From assembly GCF_003003355.1 (NCBI RefSeq), contig NZ_PVTQ01000002.1, positions 1-64,000 of the forward strand: a stretch of 64,000 bases of DNA. Direction: 5' to 3'. The notes beneath the pieces are model-generated. The model did not search any database. It worked only from the letters and a program-made list of their open reading frames with translations, and was not told the DNA's origin. Source of the DNA: Donghicola tyrosinivorans (lineage in GTDB: Bacteria > Pseudomonadota > Alphaproteobacteria > Rhodobacterales > Rhodobacteraceae). Shown here piece after piece: positions 61,216-64,000 of the stretch; within the stretch, counting starts at the first letter, position 1; the number at the start of each line of letters is the position of its first letter. The translations under genes and the position numbers were made by a program.

Positions 61216-63612
61216 ATGAAGTTCACCCTGTCCTGGCTTAAGTCACACCTCGAAACCTCGGCCACTCTGGACGAGATTCTCTATGCCCTGACCGATTTGG
61301 GTCTGGAGGTCGAAGGCGTTGAAAACCCTGCCGAGAAACTGGGTGCCTTTACCATCGGCAAAGTCGTTTCGGCTGAGAAGCACCCTGACGCGGATAAGCT
61401 GAACGTCTGTAAAGTGGCCACCGACGAAGGTGAATTGCAGATCATCTGCGGCGCGCCGAACGCACGCGCTGGCATCACTGTGGTTGTGGCCAAGCCCGGC
61501 ACCTATGTGCCCGGCATCGACATCACCATCAACGTGGGCAAGATCCGTGGCATCGAGAGCTATGGCATGATGTGCTCCGAGCGTGAGATGGAGCTGTCGG
61601 ACGAGCATAACGGCATCATCGAACTGGCCTCGGGTGAGGTTGGCCAGAAGTTCACCGATTGGCTGGCCGAAAATGATCCGGCCAAGGTTGATCCGGTGAT
61701 CGAGATCGCCATTACCCCCAACCGCCCCGATGCGCTGGGTGTGCGCGGTATTGCGCTGGATTTGGCGGCCCGTGGTCTTGGCACCATGAAGGCCCGCGAC
61801 ACCGATCCGATCCCCGGAAGCTTCCCCAGCCCGATTGCCGTCAGCATTGACGAGGACGCCCGTGACGGCTGCCCCGTTTTCTATGGCCGTGTGATCAAGG
61901 GCGTGAAGAACGGTCCGTCGCCGGAATGGCTGCAGGATCTGCTGCGGGCGATTGGCCTGCGTCCGATCTCGACGCTGGTGGATATCACCAACTTCTTCAC
62001 CTACGACCGCAACCGTCCGCTGCACGTATTCGATGCAGATAAGGTTGCTGGCAACCTGCGCGTTCACGCGGCCAAGGGTGGCGAGACCCTGACGGCGCTG
62101 GACGAAAAAGAATACACCATGCAGGCGGGCATGACCGTGATCAGCGATGATAACGGCGTGGAATCGATTGGTGGCGTGATGGGCGGTCTGCATTCGGGCT
62201 GCACCGATGAGACCACCAATGTCTTCCTTGAGGCGGCGTTCTTTGACACTGTGCGGACCGCGCTGACGGGCCGTGCGCTGAAGATCAACTCGGACGCCCG
62301 TTACCGGTTTGAGCGTGGCATCGACCCCGAATGGACCCCTGTCGGGCTGGAACATGCCACCCGCATGATTCTGGACCTGTGCGGCGGTGAGGCTTCTGAG
62401 GTTGTCATGGCGGGTGAGATGCCCGACCACAGCCGCGCCTACAAGTTGGATACTGACCGTTGTCAGAGCCTTGTGGGCATGGAAATCCCTGCCGAGACCC
62501 AGCGCGCGACGCTTGAGGCGCTTGGTTTCCGTATGGAAGGCGACATGGCCCACGTTCCCAGCTGGCGTCCTGACGTTCTGGGTGAGGCTGATCTGGTCGA
62601 GGAAGTGGCCCGTATGGCCTCGCTCACCAAGCTGGTTGGTAAGCCGCTGCCCCGTATGACGACCGAACTGCCCAAGCAGATTCTGACGCCCATGCAAAAG
62701 CGTGAAAGCATCGGTCGTCGTACCGCTGCCAGCCTTGGTTACAACGAGTGTGTGACCTACAGCTTCATCGACGGCAAACAGGCGGCGATGTTCGGTGGCG
62801 GCACCGATGCGACCCGTCTGGAAAACCCGATCTCGTCCGAGATGAGCCATATGCGTCCTGACCTGCTGCCCGGCCTGCTGGCCGCCGCTGCACGGAACCA
62901 GTCGCGCGGCTTTGCCGATCTGGCGCTGTTTGAATGCGGCCCTGCGTTCCACGGCGGCGAACCCAGCGAGCAGCACAACCAGATTAGCGGCGTTCTGATT
63001 GGCCGTACCGGCCCCAAGGACGTGCACGGTGCCTCGCGCCCTGTGGACGTTTATGACGCCAAAGCGGATGTTGAGGCGATTCTGTCGGCCATCGGCGCGC
63101 CTGCCAAGGTGCAGATCATGCGTGACACCGCCGAATGGTTCCATCCGGGCCGTTCGGGCCGTATTTGTCTGGGTCCGAAAAAGACGCTAGCTGTGTTCGG
63201 CGAACTGCACCCCAAGGTGCTGGATGCAATGGACGTGAAAGGCCCCGCCGTGGGCTTTACCATCTGGCCCGCAGAAATCCCGCTGCCCCGCAAAGCGGCA
63301 ACCACCCGTCCCGCGCTGAAGATCAGTGATCTGCAAGCGGTCGAGCGTGACTTTGCCTTCGTGGTGGATGCGAACGTTGAGGCGCTGACCCTGATCAATG
63401 CCGCTGCGGGCGCGGACAAGGCGCTGATCGAGGATGTGCGCGTCTTTGACGAATTCATCGGCGGCAGCTTGGGCGAGGGCAAAAAGAGTCTCGCGATCAC
63501 CGTGCGCCTTCAGCCTGTGGATGCGACCCTGAAAGACAAGGATATCGAGGCCGTGAGTGCCAAGATCATCGAAAAGGTCCAGAAGGCCACCGGCGCTACC
63601 CTGCGCGGTTGA
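61216..63612 (+). CDS. pheT: Phenylalanyl-tRNA synthetase beta subunit
   Basis: 798 residues. N-terminal tRNA-binding/EMAP-like domain (GKVVSAEKHPDADKLNVCKV), B3/B4 editing domain (ITPNRPDALGVRGIALDLAA, VDITNFFTYDRNRPLHVFDA), B5 and the C-terminal FDX-ACB anticodon domain (KSLAITVRLQPVDATLKD). Pairs with PheS. ATG at 61216. Followed by a strong terminator. Confidence 0.97.
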   Translation: MKFTLSWLKSHLETSATLDEILYALTDLGLEVEGVENPAEKLGAFTIGKVVSAEKHPDADKLNVCKVATDEGELQIICGAPNARAGITVVVAKPGTYVPGIDITINVGKIRGIESYGMMCSEREMELSDEHNGIIELASGEVGQKFTDWLAENDPAKVDPVIEIAITPNRPDALGVRGIALDLAARGLGTMKARDTDPIPGSFPSPIAVSIDEDARDGCPVFYGRVIKGVKNGPSPEWLQDLLRAIGLRPISTLVDITNFFTYDRNRPLHVFDADKVAGNLRVHAAKGGETLTALDEKEYTMQAGMTVISDDNGVESIGGVMGGLHSGCTDETTNVFLEAAFFDTVRTALTGRALKINSDARYRFERGIDPEWTPVGLEHATRMILDLCGGEASEVVMAGEMPDHSRAYKLDTDRCQSLVGMEIPAETQRATLEALGFRMEGDMAHVPSWRPDVLGEADLVEEVARMASLTKLVGKPLPRMTTELPKQILTPMQKRESIGRRTAASLGYNECVTYSFIDGKQAAMFGGGTDATRLENPISSEMSHMRPDLLPGLLAAAARNQSRGFADLALFECGPAFHGGEPSEQHNQISGVLIGRTGPKDVHGASRPVDVYDAKADVEAILSAIGAPAKVQIMRDTAEWFHPGRSGRICLGPKKTLAVFGELHPKVLDAMDVKGPAVGFTIWPAEIPLPRKAATTRPALKISDLQAVERDFAFVVDANVEALTLINAAAGADKALIEDVRVFDEFIGGSLGEGKKSLAITVRLQPVDATLKDKDIEAVSAKIIEKVQKATGATLRG

Positions 63613-63635
63613 CGCCTTACAGTCTTGAATTAGGG

Positions 63636-63667
63636 AAAAGGCGGCACCTCAGGGTGCCGCCTTTTTT
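63636..63667 (+). terminator. Terminator of pheT
   Basis: AAAAGGCGGCACC-TCA-GGGTGCCGCCTTTTTT; perfect stem, T-tract of six. Confidence 0.9.
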
Positions 63668-63753
63668 GCGCTGAATCGGCAAAAACCGCTCAGCATTACA
63701 GCACACGTGCAGGGTGCGAGTTGAATTCTTAAACTGTTTGGGAAGAGCAGATC

Positions 63754-63836
63754 AGTGATACGAATTGCCGGGGAGAAATAGCTGGACCACCACTCACAGA
63801 AGTCTTCGCGAACCCCGGCAGATCGTAAGTATCACT
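63754..63836. repeat. Long imperfect inverted repeat, possible structured RNA
   Basis: AGTGATAC (63754-63761) with GTATCACT (63829-63836), and TGCCGGGG (63766-63773) with CCCCGGCA (63813-63820): 16 pairs in two blocks, separated by a small internal loop and closed by a 39-nt apical region. No gene covers it. Could be a small RNA, a leader structure or a recombination/replication signal. Confidence 0.45.
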
Positions 63837-63900
63837 GCATCTATACTTTTGATTATTTACTATAAACTTTGGCCTCACACAACAGGCAGTGCGCACTTTC

Positions 63901-63915
63901 TTAAAAAAAGGTTAA
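63901..63915. promoter_or_regulatory. CtrA-type site TTAA-N7-TTAA
   Basis: TTAA (63901-63904), seven bases, TTAA (63912-63915) match the CtrA consensus spacing. It lies in an AT-rich stretch with no gene in the window; the controlled gene is probably beyond the right edge. Confidence 0.45.
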
Positions 63916-64000
63916 ATTTCGCTGCCCTCATAGGTTGAAAAAAGCTGTTTCCTGCTCACATTAAAAAAGGATTTTACCTAGTATTGTCGAGCCATCGGCC

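Larger units (their letters stand above)
63668..64000. other. Right-end intergenic region, no gene supported
   Basis: AT-rich 330 bp after the pheT terminator. It contains the inverted repeat at 63754-63836, the CtrA-type site at 63901-63915 and oligo-A tracts. I find no open reading frame with coding character. Confidence 0.5.

Noticed and set aside
61243-63144. 633-residue reverse frame opposite pheT
   Set aside because: Antisense shadow of a clear pheT gene with no family signature.

Overview
The window is about 64 kb of a GC-rich alphaproteobacterial chromosome, most likely from the Rhodobacterales (Roseobacter group). Evidence: an H-NS protein of the HvrA type, Mcl1 malyl-CoA lyase, a FYDLN-acid (TIGR02300) protein, DUF1244 and DUF599 proteins, glcDEF, the DgcN/DgcA D-glutamate pair, a ROSE-type RNA thermometer before hsp20, an ATTC-N8-GAAT (SqrR-type) site before sqr, and a CtrA-type TTAA-N7-TTAA site. 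This is core chromosome. I see no prophage, insertion sequence with a transposase, CRISPR array or plasmid module.

Layout. 1-3.1 kb: initiator tRNA followed by an AT-richer stretch with two sulfotransferase-like genes, the second ending in a degenerate 21-nt repeat; a plausible small island. 3.2-7.5 kb: polA, then a MerR regulator divergent from a zinc/cation efflux (CDF) gene with a textbook MerR promoter. 7.5-15.2 kb: small DUF genes, then a tightly overlapping MoxR-DUF58-BatA/DUF4159-membrane protein operon, a conserved but poorly understood envelope/chaperone system. 15.2-20.4 kb: glycolate oxidase glcDEF. 20.4-31.2 kb: secreted protease, thermosensor-controlled hsp20, oxidoreductase/LysR pair, gabD, hydrolase and dehydratase genes, OmpA lipoprotein, alkylation repair, nth and an adenosine-kinase-like gene. 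31.2-35.6 kb: sulfide oxidation (DUF442-SQR fusion plus SulP transporter) and a shortened DgoK-like protein. 35.7-40.0 kb: purine catabolism (permease, AllE, PuuE-UraD fusion, HiuH). 40.0-43.1 kb: zinc uptake znuA / zur-znuCB around a shared Zur box.

43.2-49.2 kb: H-NS protein, an unexplained 0.9 kb AT-richer gap, tRNA-Ala(GGC), peptidase, GntR, accA, LysE/Lrp. 49.3-55.7 kb: Mcl1 and a D-amino-acid operon (dgcN-dgcA-D-amino-acid transaminase) that can channel D-glutamate to N-acetyl-L-glutamate, then an OmpA/BON protein with a coiled-coil partner. 55.8-63.6 kb: pyruvate kinase, rpmI-rplT, pheS, two small genes and pheT.

The most unusual non-genic signals are a short dispersed intergenic motif (about eight copies, core near GTATTT-N4-CAATAAAGAAG, usually just after a GC-rich hairpin), a 186-bp element upstream of pheS bounded by two inverted copies of that motif with a 14-bp internal stem, a 35-bp near-perfect palindrome after the D-amino-acid operon, an operator-like palindrome before dgcN, and a long inverted repeat beside a CtrA-type site at the right end. 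All assignments come from reading the sequence; no database search was run.
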